Shown one piece after another: positions 1-10,075 of a stretch of DNA of 64,000 bases. A program made the translations under genes and the position numbers. The notes beneath the pieces are model-generated. The model had not been told where the DNA came from and did no database searches. It saw only the letters and a program-made list of their open reading frames with translations. Origin of the DNA: Humibacillus xanthopallidus. GTDB taxonomy: Bacteria > Actinomycetota > Actinomycetes > Actinomycetales > Dermatophilaceae. The first letter of the stretch is position 1. Every line of letters starts with the position of its first letter. The DNA lies in assembly GCF_006716675.1 (NCBI RefSeq), contig NZ_VFPM01000002.1:1513622-1577621 (forward strand). The letters run 5' to 3'.

Positions 1-2
1 TG

Positions 3-323
3 AGGCGCGACCCGGGGCGTCTGGCGGGGGTCGACGAGCGCTCCTCACCCGCGCACGCCGCCGATGTGGCCGTCATCGCGAGACTGCGCGCCGCGGAGGC
101 ACGCTGGGAGGGTCTGTCGCTCGAGGTCGCCCACGCCGCCGTGGTGTCGGCGGAGGGCGCCGGGTCCGTGGTGCGGGCGCGGGTGGACTGGACGGCATAC
201 ACCCTCGTGAGCGCGGGCGAGCGGGTCGAGCGGCCGGCTGCGACGGGTGAGGTGCTCGACTTCACCCTCGTGCGCGGCTCCGAGGGGTGGCGGATCGCAG
301 CGGTCAGCGCACCAGCCAGCTGA
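3..323 (+). CDS. C-terminal part of an unknown protein (5' end outside window)
   Basis: The reading frame is open from the first complete codon at base 3 and stops with TGA at 321-323, so the gene starts before the window; at least 106 residues are visible. The last half alternates small hydrophobic and charged residues and ends in a segment like LVRGSEGWRIAAVSAP. This resembles the last strands of NTF2/cystatin-like domains found at the end of many exported actinobacterial proteins; that resemblance is an inference from pattern only. Its 3' end overlaps the convergent epimerase gene by 20 bases. I do not recognise a function. Confidence 0.6.
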   Translation, partial: RRDPGRLAGVDERSSPAHAADVAVIARLRAAEARWEGLSLEVAHAAVVSAEGAGSVVRARVDWTAYTLVSAGERVERPAATGEVLDFTLVRGSEGWRIAAVSAPAS

Positions 324-1209
324 CGGCGCTGCCGAGGTCGGCGTGCTCGAAGGCGAAGCCGGCCCGGGTCAGCACCTGCGGCTCGAGGCGCTGGCTGGCG
401 ATGATCGAGTCGGCGAACTCGCCGATGACGAGGCGCAGGGCGAAGCGCGGTGCGGGCACGAAGGCCGGCCGGTGCAGCGCCCGGCCGAGCTCGCGCGCGA
501 TGTCCTTCTGGCGCGCGGGCGTCGGGGCGACGAGGTTGACCGGGCCGACGATCTCGTCGTGGTCGATGAGGTGCGTGAGGGCGCCCACCTCGTCGACGAT
601 CGTGATCCAGGGCCACCACTCTCGGCCCGACCCCATGGGTCCGCCGAGCCCGAGGCGGCCGAGCAGGAGCAGAGGCGAGAACGCGCCGCCGTCGGGCGAC
701 ATGACGAGCCCGGTGCGCGCCCACGCGACCGAGAGCCCGGCGTCGACGGCGGGCTGCGTGGCCTCCTCCCACCGGGTGACGACGCCGGCGAGGAAGTCCT
801 GGCCCGGAGCGCTCTCCTCGGTGAGGACCTCGTCACCCCGGTCACCGTAGAAGCCGACGGCGGAGGCGTTGACGAGGCGGATCCGCCGACCCGACTCCTC
901 GGCGACCCGCACGAGCGCCTGGGCCACCGTTCCGGTGGCGTCGGTGCGGCTGCGCTCGACCTCGCGCTTGTGCTCGGCGTTCCAGCGCTTGTCACCGATG
1001 CCGACGCCAGCGAGGTTGACGACGGCGTCGACACCCTCGAGAGCTCCCGCGTCGAGCTGGCCGCGCGCGGGGTCCCAGCGGATCTCATCGGGCCCCTGGG
1101 GGTCGCGTCGCACGATGCGCAGCACCGTGTCACCTCGATCGGTGAGGTGACGGCTAAGCGCGCCGCCGATCAGTCCGGAGGAGCCGGTGACGGCGACGCG
1201 CTTGCCCAT
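304..1209 (-). CDS. TIGR01777-family NAD-dependent epimerase/SDR protein
   Basis: The 301-residue protein starts with the dinucleotide-binding motif VAVTGSSGLIGGAL and contains the SDR-like Tyr segment (NASAVGFYGDRGDE) and the C-terminal DUF1731-type end. The family is called epimerase YfcH or SulA-like; its substrate is unknown. I chose ATG at 1207-1209, which gives MGKRVAVTG, over a GTG nine bases upstream, because family members begin right before the Rossmann strand. It lies 28 bases downstream of sucB on the same strand, the same order as dlaT-Rv2216 in M. tuberculosis (from memory), and is probably cotranscribed with it. Confidence 0.85.
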   Translation of the reverse strand: MGKRVAVTGSSGLIGGALSRHLTDRGDTVLRIVRRDPQGPDEIRWDPARGQLDAGALEGVDAVVNLAGVGIGDKRWNAEHKREVERSRTDATGTVAQALVRVAEESGRRIRLVNASAVGFYGDRGDEVLTEESAPGQDFLAGVVTRWEEATQPAVDAGLSVAWARTGLVMSPDGGAFSPLLLLGRLGLGGPMGSGREWWPWITIVDEVGALTHLIDHDEIVGPVNLVAPTPARQKDIARELGRALHRPAFVPAPRFALRLVIGEFADSIIASQRLEPQVLTRAGFAFEHADLGSAVSWLVR

Positions 1210-1237
1210 GCGTCTCACCCTACGTGGGGTGCGGCGA

Positions 1238-3091
1238 TCATGCCTCGAAGCGTCCCTCCTCGAGGCGGGCCTTCATCGTGCCGAGGAAGCGTGCGGCGTC
1301 GGCACCGTCGACGATGCGGTGGTCGTAGGACAGCGCGAGGTACATCATCGAGCGGATCGCGATCGTCTCGCCGCCGTCGGCGTCGGTGACGACGACGGGA
1401 CGCTTGACGATCGCGCCGGTGCCGAGGATCGCCACCTGCGGCTGGTTGATGATCGGCGTGTCGAAGAGCGCACCGCGGCTGCCGGTGTTGGTGATGGTGA
1501 ACGTGCCACCGGCGAGGTCGTCGGGAGCGATCTTGTTGTTGCGCGTGCGGTCGGCGAGGTCGGCGATGGCACGGGCGAGGCCGGCGATGTTGAGGTCGCC
1601 GGCGTTCTTGACGACCGGGACGAGCAGGCCCTTCTCGGTGTCGACGGCGATCGCGAGGTTCTCGGTGCCGTGGTAGACGATCTCGTCGCCCTCGACACTC
1701 GCGTTGACCATCGGGTGCGCCTTGAGCGCCTCGGTGGCGGCCAGGGCGAGGAAGGGCAGGAAGCTCAGCTTCGTGCCTTCGCGGGCCTCGAAGTCGCTCT
1801 TGACCTTCGCACGGAGGCGGGCGACCTTCGTCAGGTCGACCTCGACGACGGTGGTCAGCTGGGCCGAGACCTGCAGCGACTCGACCATGCGCGTGGCGAT
1901 CACCTTGCGCAGTCGGGTCATCTTCTCGCGCGTGCCCCGCTTGGGGGAGACCGTGGCGGGAGCGGCGGCTGCGGGTGCCGGGGCAGAGGGTGCGCTCGCA
2001 GCCGCGACCGGGGCGGCCGGCTCGGGGGCGGGCGCCTTGGCCGCCTCAGCGGCGTCGAGGACGTCCTGCTTGCGGATGCGGCCACCGACGCCGGTGCCCG
2101 TGATCGATCCGAGGTCGACGCCGTGCTGCGTCGCGAGCTTGCGCACGAGCGGGGTGACGTAGGCCGCTGCGTCGTCACGCTGCTCGGGCGCAGCTGCGGA
2201 CTGGGCGGACTGGGCGGACTGGGCGGGCTCGGCGGCCTCGGGCGACTGCTGGGCCGGGGGCCGCGGGGCGTCGGCGGGGGCACCGGCAGGCTCGGGGGCC
2301 TTCTGTGCCTCGGCCGTGGGCTCTTCGGCCTGGGGCTCCTCGGCCTGGGGCTCCTCTGCCCGGGGCTCCTCGGCCCTCGGCTGCTCCGCGGGGGCGGCCT
2401 GCTCGGCCTGGGCCGGCGCCGCGGGGGCGCTGTCGGCACTTCCGCCGATGACGGCGAGGTCGGCACCCACGGGCACCGTGTCGTCCTCCTGGACGAGGAT
2501 CTTGGTCAGCGTGCCGGCGACGGGGGAGGGGATCTCGGTGTCGACCTTGTCGGTCGAGACCTCGAGGAGCGGCTCGTCGACGGCGACCTCGTCGCCCTCG
2601 GCCTTGAGCCAGCGGGTCACGGTGCCCTCGGTGACCGACTCGCCCAGCGCGGGCATCGTCACCGTCTGGCCGCCTCCGCCGGCGCTGCCCGAGGAGGCAG
2701 CCTGCGGTGCCGCGGCCTGCTCGGCCTCCGGCTCGCTCGTGGCCGGCTGGGGCTCCTGCTCGGTGCTCGGGGCCTCGGGTGCCGGTGCTGCGGCCTGCTC
2801 CTCCGCCGGCTCCTCCGCCGGCTCCGGCGCGGACTGCTGCGGGGCGGGAGCGTCACCGTCGCCGATGACGGCGAGGTCGGCGCCGACCGGCACGGTGTCG
2901 TCCTCCTGGGCAAGGATCTCCTGCAGCGTCCCGGCGACGGGAGAGGGGATCTCGGTGTCGACCTTGTCGGTCGAGACCTCGAGCAGTGGCTCGTCGACCT
3001 CGACCTTGTCACCGACGTTCTTCAGCCAGCGGGTGACGGTCCCCTCGGTGACTGACTCACCCAGGGCCGGCATGGTCACGCGTTCTGACAT
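1238..3091 (-). CDS. sucB: Dihydrolipoamide acyltransferase, E2 component (2-oxoglutarate/pyruvate dehydrogenase)
   Basis: E2 core enzyme of 617 residues that transfers the acyl group from lipoamide to CoA. It has two nearly identical lipoyl domains (about residues 4-77 and 142-215; the lipoylated lysine is in STDKVDTE, Lys43 and about Lys181), Ala/Pro/Glu-rich linkers, a peripheral-subunit-binding domain (about 312-347, ending [13 protein letters not shown]) and the catalytic domain with [13 protein letters not shown] near the end, which carries the active-site His and Asp. The start ATG has the ribosome site GAGGAGAG. lpd ends 32 bases upstream. In mycobacteria the homologue DlaT serves pyruvate dehydrogenase as E2; which complex uses this one cannot be told from sequence. 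Confidence 0.95.
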   Translation of the reverse strand: MSERVTMPALGESVTEGTVTRWLKNVGDKVEVDEPLLEVSTDKVDTEIPSPVAGTLQEILAQEDDTVPVGADLAVIGDGDAPAPQQSAPEPAEEPAEEQAAAPAPEAPSTEQEPQPATSEPEAEQAAAPQAASSGSAGGGGQTVTMPALGESVTEGTVTRWLKAEGDEVAVDEPLLEVSTDKVDTEIPSPVAGTLTKILVQEDDTVPVGADLAVIGGSADSAPAAPAQAEQAAPAEQPRAEEPRAEEPQAEEPQAEEPTAEAQKAPEPAGAPADAPRPPAQQSPEAAEPAQSAQSAQSAAAPEQRDDAAAYVTPLVRKLATQHGVDLGSITGTGVGGRIRKQDVLDAAEAAKAPAPEPAAPVAAASAPSAPAPAAAAPATVSPKRGTREKMTRLRKVIATRMVESLQVSAQLTTVVEVDLTKVARLRAKVKSDFEAREGTKLSFLPFLALAATEALKAHPMVNASVEGDEIVYHGTENLAIAVDTEKGLLVPVVKNAGDLNIAGLARAIADLADRTRNNKIAPDDLAGGTFTITNTGSRGALFDTPIINQPQVAILGTGAIVKRPVVVTDADGGETIAIRSMMYLALSYDHRIVDGADAARFLGTMKARLEEGRFEA

Positions 3092-3122
3092 GACGTGTTC
3101 TCTCCTCTTCCGAGTTACTGGC

Positions 3123-4502
3123 TCAAGCGTGTGCGTGAAGGGGCTTACCCGCCAAGGCCAAGTGTGCCTCGCCGAGCGCCTCGTTCTGTGTGGGGTGCGC
3201 GTGGACGAGACCGGCGACGTCCTCCGGGTGCGCCTCCCAGTTGACGATGAGCTGTGCCTCGCCGATCTGCTCGCCCATCCTCGCGCCGATCATGTGCACG
3301 CCGACGATGGGTCCACCCTTTGCGCGGACGAGCTTGACGAAGCCCTGCGTGCCGAGGATCTGAGACTTGCCGTTGCCGCCGAGGTTGTATTCGTAGGTCT
3401 CGACCTCGCCGTGCCGCTCGCGGGCCTGCGCCTCGGTGAGGCCGACGCTGGCGATCTCGGGGTCGCAGTAGGTGACGCGCGGAATGCCCGACTCGACGAT
3501 GGGGGCCGGCGACAGGCCGGCGATCTGCTCCGCGACGAAGATGCCCTGGGCGAAGCCGCGGTGGGCGAGCTGCAGACCCGGCACGATGTCGCCGACGGCG
3601 TAGACGCCGTCGACGTTGGTGCGCAGTCGCTCGTCGGTGGGCACGAAGCCGCGGTCGACGGTGACACCCGCCTCCTCGTAGCCGAGGCCCTCGGTGACGG
3701 GCCCGCGGCCCACCGCGACGAGCAGCAGGTCGGCCTCGATGGTCTCGCCCGACTCGAGGGAGACCGTGACGGCGTCGTCGCTCTGGCTCGCGCCGGCAAA
3801 GCGCACCCCGGTCTTGAATCCGATCTTGCGCTTGCGGAAGGCACGCTCGAGCTGCTTGCTCAGTGCCTCGTCCTCGGCCGCGACGAGCCGCGGCAGTGCC
3901 TCGACGATGGTGACCTCCGAGCCGAAGCTGCGGAAGACGGAGGCGAACTCGACACCGATGACGCCGCCACCGAGCACGACGACGCGGTCCGGGACGTGGT
4001 CGAGCGAGAGGGCCTGCTCGCTGGTCATGATGCGGCCGCCGATCTCGAGGCCCGGCAGCGACTTCGCGTAGCTGCCGGTGGCGAGGACGACGTTCTTGCC
4101 GGTGAGGCGGCGGTCGCCGACGACGACGGTGTGCGGGCCGTCGAGGCGACCGGCGCCCTCGACGTACTCGATGGCCGCGGCCTTGACGAGGCCCTGCAGG
4201 CCCTTGTGGAGCCGCCCGACGACGCCGTCCTTGTATGCGTTGACGCCGGGCATGTCGACCGCCTCGAGCGTCGTGCGGACACCGAACCGCTCACCCTCGC
4301 GGGCGACGTCGGCGATCTCGGCGGCGTGGAGCAGGGCCTTCGTCGGGATGCACCCGACGTGCAGGCACGTGCCGCCGAGCTTGCCCTTCTCGACGAGGGC
4401 CACCGAGAGGCCCAGCTCTGCCGATCGCAGGGCGCAGGCGTAGCCGCCCGACCCTCCACCGAGGATGACGACGTCGTAGTCGTCTGCGGCGTCAGCCGAC
4501 AT
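3123..4502 (-). CDS. lpd: Dihydrolipoyl dehydrogenase (E3)
   Basis: FAD-disulfide oxidoreductase of 459 residues that reoxidises dihydrolipoamide for the 2-oxoacid dehydrogenases and the glycine cleavage system. Visible: the FAD-binding GGGSGGY at 15-21, the redox disulfide Cys46/Cys51 ([17 protein letters not shown]), the second Rossmann motif [13 protein letters not shown], and the C-terminal HPTQNE with the catalytic His/Glu pair. The frame is open for 31 more codons upstream, but ATG at 4500-4502 has AAGGAG nine bases before it and gives the normal family length. It is the first gene of an lpd-sucB-epimerase unit and is transcribed away from the hypothetical gene at 4658. gcvT, another user of E3, lies nearby. 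Confidence 0.95.
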   Translation of the reverse strand: MSADAADDYDVVILGGGSGGYACALRSAELGLSVALVEKGKLGGTCLHVGCIPTKALLHAAEIADVAREGERFGVRTTLEAVDMPGVNAYKDGVVGRLHKGLQGLVKAAAIEYVEGAGRLDGPHTVVVGDRRLTGKNVVLATGSYAKSLPGLEIGGRIMTSEQALSLDHVPDRVVVLGGGVIGVEFASVFRSFGSEVTIVEALPRLVAAEDEALSKQLERAFRKRKIGFKTGVRFAGASQSDDAVTVSLESGETIEADLLLVAVGRGPVTEGLGYEEAGVTVDRGFVPTDERLRTNVDGVYAVGDIVPGLQLAHRGFAQGIFVAEQIAGLSPAPIVESGIPRVTYCDPEIASVGLTEAQARERHGEVETYEYNLGGNGKSQILGTQGFVKLVRAKGGPIVGVHMIGARMGEQIGEAQLIVNWEAHPEDVAGLVHAHPTQNEALGEAHLALAGKPLHAHA

Positions 4503-4657
4503 GAGTTGATGCTCCTTGTGGGGCTCGTGGCGCTGGTGCTGGGCATTCGGGGTGGACTGCAAGAGCATCTTGTCATTGATCGAGGGGCACGTCACAAGCA
4601 GGGCACGCCGACCCGAGCACGAGGCGTCATGACGGGTGGAGCACGTACAGTGCCGCC

Positions 4658-5005
4658 ATGGGCTGGTTCTCTCGCCGCAGCTCCCGGAAGACCGTGAAGT
4701 TCCCGGGGCGATCCGACGGGCCCGCGATGGAGATCGACCGCAAGGAGGTCGAGACCCACCTGCAGACGTTCGTCGCGACCAAGCGCGGCGTCGAGGCCTA
4801 CGTCGAGCCGGCGACGAGCGTCACCAACACGACGATCGTGCTCATCGCGTGGGACGGCGAGTGGACCCGCCGGGCGGTGCCGTCTCCCAAGGAGGCCTTC
4901 GAGGTGAGCCGCAAGCTCGGCATCCCCGTCTACGACGTCAACCAGACCGGCTACCCCAACCGCATGCGTGAGTGGAGCAAGCGCAAGCGTCAGGGAGATG
5001 CCTGA
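4658..5005 (+). CDS. Conserved actinobacterial protein of unknown function, 115 aa
   Basis: Small soluble protein with a basic N-terminus (GWFSRRSSRK) and a compact alpha/beta body; no transmembrane segment or catalytic motif. Similar short proteins occur widely in actinobacteria without assigned function (recalled, not searched). TACAGT at 4646-4651 stands six bases before the ATG, which fits a leaderless transcript beginning at the start codon. It is divergent from lpd. Confidence 0.75.
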   Translation: MGWFSRRSSRKTVKFPGRSDGPAMEIDRKEVETHLQTFVATKRGVEAYVEPATSVTNTTIVLIAWDGEWTRRAVPSPKEAFEVSRKLGIPVYDVNQTGYPNRMREWSKRKRQGDA

Positions 5006-5099
5006 CTGCCAAAAGCACTGGCACGTATGCCGGGTCGCTGACACAGTGAAACCCGTTCCGTCCACGCCGGATTCGGCACCAACGAGAAGGAGGTACTCG

Positions 5100-5324
5100 A
5101 TGTCCACGAAGGATGGGGACACATCGGCGCAGGAGAAGGGCGCCAGGGATGGAGCCAAGGCCGGCCCGAGTGAGGACATGAAGGCGAAGTTCCGCGCCGC
5201 ACTCGACAAGAAGCACGCGCACGGCGGCAAGGACGTCTCCGACGACGGTGAGCGCTCGAAGGTCCACGGCGCCCACGGGCCGGCCAAGGCGCAGCAGATG
5301 TTCCGCCGCAAGTCCGGCGGCTGA
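5100..5324 (+). CDS. DUF5302-domain small protein, 74 aa
   Basis: Very polar 74-residue protein ending in SKVHGAHGPAKAQQMFRRKSGG-like sequence (key part KVHGAHG and MFRRKSG), the pattern of the actinobacterial DUF5302 family. No function is known. The start ATG is fixed by the strong ribosome site AGAAGGAGG eight bases upstream. It is followed by a strong hairpin terminator. A copy of the GTATGCC word lies at 5025-5031 upstream. Confidence 0.85.
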   Translation: MSTKDGDTSAQEKGARDGAKAGPSEDMKAKFRAALDKKHAHGGKDVSDDGERSKVHGAHGPAKAQQMFRRKSGG

Positions 5325-5376
5325 CCAGCACGGCTCCCGGGCCGGCCGGGTCGCCACGACCCGTCGCCGCCGGCAT

Positions 5377-5417
5377 GTCGAAGGGCCAGAACGCGTCGCG
5401 CGTTCTGGCCCTTCGAC
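5377..5417. terminator. Bidirectional hairpin terminator
   Basis: Perfect 19-bp inverted repeat (arms 5377-5395 and 5399-5417, loop TCG) with an AAGGGCC/GGCCCTT core between the convergent DUF5302 gene and leucyl aminopeptidase gene. Its position and symmetry fit a terminator for both strands. Confidence 0.85.
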
Positions 5418-5461
5418 GTTGCCCACCCCTCGAGGAGTCGCCCCTCGACGGTGGGGGACGG

Positions 5462-6940
5462 TCAGAGGTAGGACTCGGCGAGGCCGACGAGGGTGCGCAC
5501 GCCGAAGCCGGTGCCACCCTTGGGCCAGTAGCCTGTCGGGCCCTTGTCGTTGAAGGCCGGGCCCGCGATGTCGAGGTGGCTCCACGGGATGCCCTCGCCG
5601 ACGAACTCGCTGAGGAAGATGCCCGCCGTCAGCATGCCGCCCTCGGACCCACCCTTGTGTGCGAGGTCGGCGTTGATCGACTCGAGGACCGGGCGCAGCT
5701 CCTTCGGCAGCGGCATCGGCCACATCGCCTCACCCACCGCCTCGGCGGCGTCGAGCACGCGCGTGCGGAAGGCGTCGTCGTTGCCCATGACCGCTGCCGT
5801 GTTGGCGAGTGCGATGACCTGCGCGCCGGTGAGCGTCGCCACGTCGACGATCGCGTCGGGCTTCGTCTCGGAGGCGAGGGCGATGCAGTCACCGAGCACC
5901 ATGCGGCCCTCGGCGTCGGTGTTGAGCACCTCGACCGTCTTGCCGCCGCGCATCGTCACGACGTCGCTCGGCCGCTGGGCGGTCGAGCTCGGCATGTTCT
6001 CCGCCAGGCCGAGGTAGCCGGTGACGGCGATCGGTAGCCCGAGCTCGGCGATGGCGAGCACCGCGCCCGCGACGGCCGCCGCTCCGGCCATGTCGCACTT
6101 CATCGTCAGCATGCCCGCGGCAGGCTTGATGCACAGGCCGCCTGAGTCGAAGGTGATGCCCTTGCCGACGAAGGCGAGGGTCGCCTTGGGACGGGCGGGG
6201 GAGTAGGTGAGCACCGCGATGCGAGGCTCGTTGGCCGAGCCCTGGCCCACGCCGACCGTGCCGCCGAAGCCACCCGCGCGCAGGGCCTTCATGTCGTAGG
6301 ACTTGAGCTTGACCTTGCTGCCCTTGATCTTCGCCGCGACCGAGTCGACGAAGGTCTCGGGGTAGAGCAGGTTCGGCGGCAGGTTGACGAGGTCGCGGGT
6401 GTAGGCGACCGCCTCGCCCAGTGCGGCGGCCCGCTTGACGGCCTTGCGCGAGGCGGCGTCTCCGGGGCCGATGATCGAGACGGACTCGACGGCGTCGGTG
6501 CTCGTCGTGCCGGCCTTCGACACGGCATACGCCCCGAGGCTGACGCCCTCGGCGACTGCGGCGACGAGCTCGGCGGACGTGCCCGGCACGATGACGGCGG
6601 CCTTCTTCTTCTTGGCGAGACCGCGGACCGCGGCCCCGATCCCCTTGCGGACGTCCTCGAGGGCGGTCGCGTCGGGCGTGCCGGTGCCGAGCGCGCCGAC
6701 GCCGGCGAGCACGACGACGCGCGCCTTGACGTCGGGCACCGACGCCAGCGCCGTGACCTCGCCCACCTTGCCGGCGAGCTCGAGGTCGCCGATGACGGAG
6801 CCGAGGTGCGTCACCGTGCGGCGGGCGAGTCCGTGCCCCGGGGCGAGGGCCGCGCCCTTGTCGCCGGATACGATGGCGACGACGAGGGCGTCGACCGCGG
6901 CATCTCCCGCCGAGCGGGAGGAGAGAGTCAGGGTGGTCAC
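5462..6940 (-). CDS. pepA: Leucyl aminopeptidase (M17)
   Basis: Cytoplasmic dimetal aminopeptidase of 492 residues that removes N-terminal residues from peptides. The catalytic C-terminal domain shows the metal- and catalysis-linked stretches [16 protein letters not shown] and [13 protein letters not shown] (about residue 335). GTG at 6938-6940 is preferred over the longer open frame: AAGGAG sits seven bases before it and the protein then begins at the family's normal N-terminus. It is divergent from gcvT, as pepB and gcvT are in M. tuberculosis (recalled). Confidence 0.95.
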   Translation of the reverse strand: MTTLTLSSRSAGDAAVDALVVAIVSGDKGAALAPGHGLARRTVTHLGSVIGDLELAGKVGEVTALASVPDVKARVVVLAGVGALGTGTPDATALEDVRKGIGAAVRGLAKKKKAAVIVPGTSAELVAAVAEGVSLGAYAVSKAGTTSTDAVESVSIIGPGDAASRKAVKRAAALGEAVAYTRDLVNLPPNLLYPETFVDSVAAKIKGSKVKLKSYDMKALRAGGFGGTVGVGQGSANEPRIAVLTYSPARPKATLAFVGKGITFDSGGLCIKPAAGMLTMKCDMAGAAAVAGAVLAIAELGLPIAVTGYLGLAENMPSSTAQRPSDVVTMRGGKTVEVLNTDAEGRMVLGDCIALASETKPDAIVDVATLTGAQVIALANTAAVMGNDDAFRTRVLDAAEAVGEAMWPMPLPKELRPVLESINADLAHKGGSEGGMLTAGIFLSEFVGEGIPWSHLDIAGPAFNDKGPTGYWPKGGTGFGVRTLVGLAESYL

Positions 6941-7107
6941 GGAAGTGCTCCTTGTGGGACGTGGCGTCGCGGGGGTGTCGGTGCTCGCGCGGGTGCGACC
7001 GTCGGGCTGGTGCCCGGCCGGCAGGCGGGGCGCGGCAGCACGACAGGCGTGCGCGCTCGATCGTAACCGGGCCGTCGCGTGCCCGCCGGAACGGTAGGTT
7101 GGCGAGC

Positions 7108-8226
7108 ATGACGACAGCGCAGTCGGGGACGACCTCCCCGCTCCTCTCACCCCTGCACGCCCGCCACGTCGCCCTCGGGGCGAAGATGGCCGACTTCGGC
7201 GGCTGGGACATGCCGATCGAGTACCCCGGCGGTGGTGTCGTCGCCGAGCACACCGCGGTCCGCGAGCGCGTCGGCATCTTCGACGTCAGCCATCTCGGCA
7301 AGGCCTCCGTGGCCGGGCCGGGCGCGGCCGACTTCGTCAACGCCTGCCTCACCAACGACCTGCGGCGCATCCAGCCGGGCTCGGCGCAGTACACCCTGTG
7401 CTGTGACGAGTCGGGCGGCGTCGTCGACGACCTCATCGCCTACCTCAAGTCCGACGACGAGGTCTTCCTCATCCCCAACGCGGCCAACACGGCCGAGGTG
7501 GTCCGGCGCCTCGCGGCGGCCGCGCCGGACGGGATCACCGTCACCAACCTGCACCGTGACTACGGCGTCATCGCCGTGCAGGGCACGAAGAGCGACGAGG
7601 TGCTGGGCAGCCTCGGTCTGCCCACGGGCCACGACTACATGTCCTTCGTCGAGGCCGACTGGCAGGGCCGTCCGGTCATCGTCTGCCGCACCGGCTACAC
7701 CGGCGAGCGCGGCTACGAGCTCGTGCCCCGCTGGGACGACGCCCCCGCGCTGTGGGACGCCCTCGTCGCCGCCCTCGAGCCCTGGGGCGGTATGCCGTGT
7801 GGCCTCGGCGCGCGTGACACGCTGCGCACCGAGATGGGCTACCCCCTGCACGGCCAGGACCTCTCGCTCGACATCTCGCCCGTCCAGGCCCGCGCCGGCT
7901 GGGCCGTCGGCTGGAAGAAGGACGCCTTCTGGGGCAAGGCCGCACTGGAGGCCGAGCGCGCGAACCCGACCCGGCTCATCCGCGGCCTGCTCGTCACCGG
8001 TCGTGGCATCCCGCGGGCCCACTGCGTGGTCAGCCGCGACGGCGAGACCGTCGGCGAGGTCACCTCGGGCACGTTCTCGCCGACCCTCAAGCAGGGAATC
8101 GCCTTGGCACTGCTGGCTCCCGACGTCGCCGACGGCGAGACGGTCTCCGTGGACGTCCGCGGTCGTGGCGTCGAGGCCACCGTCGTCAAGCCGCCCTTCG
8201 TGCAGGTGCAGGTCCGCGAGTCCTGA
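7108..8226 (+). CDS. gcvT: Aminomethyltransferase, glycine cleavage T protein
   Basis: Folate-dependent T protein of 372 residues; it moves the methylene group from aminomethyl-lipoyl H protein to tetrahydrofolate. Motifs include the N-terminal [21 protein letters not shown], the fold segment VFDVSHL-type ([10 protein letters not shown]) and the C-terminal TSGTFSPTL. The start ATG is preceded by TAGGTT at 7095-7100 with seven bases between, so the transcript is probably leaderless. The P, H and L partners are not in this window, although E3 (lpd) is. Confidence 0.95.
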   Translation: MTTAQSGTTSPLLSPLHARHVALGAKMADFGGWDMPIEYPGGGVVAEHTAVRERVGIFDVSHLGKASVAGPGAADFVNACLTNDLRRIQPGSAQYTLCCDESGGVVDDLIAYLKSDDEVFLIPNAANTAEVVRRLAAAAPDGITVTNLHRDYGVIAVQGTKSDEVLGSLGLPTGHDYMSFVEADWQGRPVIVCRTGYTGERGYELVPRWDDAPALWDALVAALEPWGGMPCGLGARDTLRTEMGYPLHGQDLSLDISPVQARAGWAVGWKKDAFWGKAALEAERANPTRLIRGLLVTGRGIPRAHCVVSRDGETVGEVTSGTFSPTLKQGIALALLAPDVADGETVSVDVRGRGVEATVVKPPFVQVQVRES

Positions 8227-8346
8227 GGGTGACCACGACGGCGCGTCACCGAGATCGGGGGCGCGCCGGACGGCATACCGCGGGCTCGAGGGGGCAGGAT
8301 CGGAGGCGGACGACCTCCGTCCTGACCCCACCCTGAGGAGCTGACC

Positions 8347-8787
8347 ATGACCGAGACCCCCGCGGACCAGCCCGCCACGACGGGCGCACCGGGCGCCACC
8401 TTCACCGACGACGAGCACGGCACGCTGCGCTCGGCCGCCCTGCTGGCCGGCGCGCTGGTGTCGCGGGCCGAGAAGGGCATGTTCGACAGCCTCAAGGAGT
8501 CGTTCGCGGCCTCGAAGGCGATCGCCGGCTCACCTCCCCAGATCGCGGCTCTCGTCGGCAAGGGCGGCTTTCCCGAGCTGCCCAAGGGCACGCCGGAGCA
8601 GGTCGAGGCACGCACGCTCGAGCTGCTCGGCCAGGCCGTCGCGATCCTGCGCGCCAAGGCTCCCGACCTCGTCGACGGCTATCGGGCCATGGTGCTCGCG
8701 AGCTGCCGTGACGCCGCGGCGGCGGCCGACGACACGTCGGGCAACGAGCAGGCCGCCATCGCCAAGGTCGAGGCGGCCCTGACCTGA
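8347..8787 (+). CDS. Unknown protein, 146 aa
   Basis: Soluble, Ala-rich, probably helical protein with a disordered first 20 residues (Pro/Ala/Thr-rich) and no recognisable catalytic motif. GAGGAG upstream supports the ATG at 8347. It is 120 bases downstream of gcvT, and a GGCATAC word (8272-8278) lies in the gap. It converges on the P1 peptidase gene; only a short 6-bp hairpin (8793-8808) separates them. Confidence 0.75.
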   Translation: MTETPADQPATTGAPGATFTDDEHGTLRSAALLAGALVSRAEKGMFDSLKESFAASKAIAGSPPQIAALVGKGGFPELPKGTPEQVEARTLELLGQAVAILRAKAPDLVDGYRAMVLASCRDAAAAADDTSGNEQAAIAKVEAALT

Positions 8788-8820
8788 CCCGGCCGGGCGA
8801 GAGCCCGGTGGGGACGGTCG

Positions 8821-9954
8821 TCAGCGCAGCGAGAAGCGGCGGCGGCCGTAGCGGTCGAGGATGCCGGCGAGCCGTTCGCCGTCGAGCGCGTGGACGGTCA
8901 GCCCGTCGCGACCGGTCATCGTCTCGGCCTGGAGCATCGCGTTGAGGATCGCCTCGGCGGTCGCCTCGATGACGGCCCCGAAGAGCGTGTCGAAGTACTC
9001 GAGCGCGAGCATCTCGACCTGCAACCCGACCGCGGTGCGGGCGCCGGGGCCCTGGTCGGGCATGCCGTGGGCGGCGGTCGAGAAGGCGATCATGAGGTCA
9101 CCGGAGTAGTTGTCGCCGCGAGCGCCGAACTTCGCGATGCCGAGCCCCGCCCGCTGGGCGAGCCGGTTGAGCTGGTGCGGCAGCAGGGGGGCGTCGGTGG
9201 CGACGACGGCGAGCACCGAGCCAGTGCCCGGCGGCGGGACGCGGGTGATCTCCGACATCCTCGGGAAGGGGACGTCCTTCTTGGTGAGGACGTGCCCGAT
9301 CGGCACACCGTTGACCTCGAAGTGCTTGCGGTCGCCGTGGTTGGCCTGCACGAGCACGCCGATGGTGAAGCGTCGCTCGCCGAGCTCGACGACGCGGGAG
9401 GCGGTGCCGGTGCCGCCCTTGAAGCCGTAGCACTGGGTGCCGGTGCCGCCGCCGACATTGCCCTCGGCGATCGGCCCACCGCGGGCGTCGTCGTGGGCGG
9501 CGTGGACGTGCTCAGCGGTGACGTGCTGACCGCTGATGTCGTTGAGGATGCCGTCCCACGTCTCGCCGACGACGGGCAGCATGATCGGCATCCGACCGGG
9601 CACGCGGGTCTCCCGCCGGATGAGGGTGTCGCGCACGACGCCGACGCTGTCGGTGTTGGTCAGGGCGATGGGGCTCGAGAGCATGCCCGACTCGTGGAGC
9701 CACTCGAGGCCGGTGAGCTCCCCGAAGCCGTTGAGCCGGTGGTAGCCCGCGAAGACCGGCTCCGTCGAGGGTCGACCCCCGTGGGGGCGCACGACGGTCA
9801 CCCCGGTGCGGACGGGGCCCTGTCCGACGGTGAGGTCGCCCTCGCCGTGGACGATGGTGCTGTAGCCGACCCGGACGCCCGCGACGTCGGTGATGGCGTT
9901 GTGGGGACCGGCCTGACCGGTGCCGATCTCGATGCCGACGTCGCTCGCTCGCAC
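8821..9954 (-). CDS. P1 family peptidase (DmpA/L-aminopeptidase D-esterase type)
   Basis: N-terminal-nucleophile hydrolase of 377 residues. Enzymes of this family (DmpA, BapA) cleave themselves before a Ser or Thr that becomes the nucleophile; here this is the Ser in GTGSVLAVVATDAPL at about residue 243. Also visible are NTDSVGVVRDTL and VQANHGDRKHF, conserved in the family. The substrate cannot be read from sequence: DmpA acts on D- and L-aminoacyl amides, BapA on beta-alanyl peptides. The GTG start has GAGGAG eight bases upstream. It is divergent from murT and shares a short upstream region with it. Confidence 0.88.
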   Translation of the reverse strand: MRASDVGIEIGTGQAGPHNAITDVAGVRVGYSTIVHGEGDLTVGQGPVRTGVTVVRPHGGRPSTEPVFAGYHRLNGFGELTGLEWLHESGMLSSPIALTNTDSVGVVRDTLIRRETRVPGRMPIMLPVVGETWDGILNDISGQHVTAEHVHAAHDDARGGPIAEGNVGGGTGTQCYGFKGGTGTASRVVELGERRFTIGVLVQANHGDRKHFEVNGVPIGHVLTKKDVPFPRMSEITRVPPPGTGSVLAVVATDAPLLPHQLNRLAQRAGLGIAKFGARGDNYSGDLMIAFSTAAHGMPDQGPGARTAVGLQVEMLALEYFDTLFGAVIEATAEAILNAMLQAETMTGRDGLTVHALDGERLAGILDRYGRRRFSLR

Positions 9955-9999
9955 GGGGGTCTCTCCTCATCCACCCGCGGGCGGCGGTCGGCCTGCGGC

Positions 10000-10005
10000 T
10001 ACGAT
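10000..10005 (+). promoter_or_regulatory. Candidate -10 hexamer for murT-gatD (leaderless)
   Basis: TACGAT five bases before ATG at 10011. By the pattern of other genes here, transcription would begin at or near that ATG, making the first translated element the mini-ORF at 10011-10070 and not murT itself. Confidence 0.5.
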
Positions 10006-10010
10006 CTGGC

Positions 10011-10070
10011 ATGTCCTCGGGCAGTCGCCGACCGAGATGTCTGGCGACCCCACGCCGTCCAGAAGGGTAG
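10011..10070 (+). CDS. Possible 19-codon upstream ORF (leader peptide) of murT
   Basis: ATG at the expected transcript start opens a frame of 19 codons (MSSGSRRPRCLATPRRPEG) ending with TAG at 10068-10070. The stop lies inside the AGAAGGGTAG segment that serves as the murT ribosome site, five bases before the TTG start of murT. The layout would couple murT translation to passage of ribosomes through the leader. The peptide is basic and Pro/Arg-rich. There is no homology support, so this is inferred only from layout. Confidence 0.4.
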   Translation: MSSGSRRPRCLATPRRPEG

Positions 10071-10075
10071 CCGCT

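Noticed and set aside
1187..4697. Very long plus-strand open frames opposite sucB and lpd (622 and 793 codons)
   Set aside because: They are antisense shadows caused by high GC and the Ala/Pro/Glu-rich linkers; the minus-strand frames encode clear lipoyl and FAD domains.
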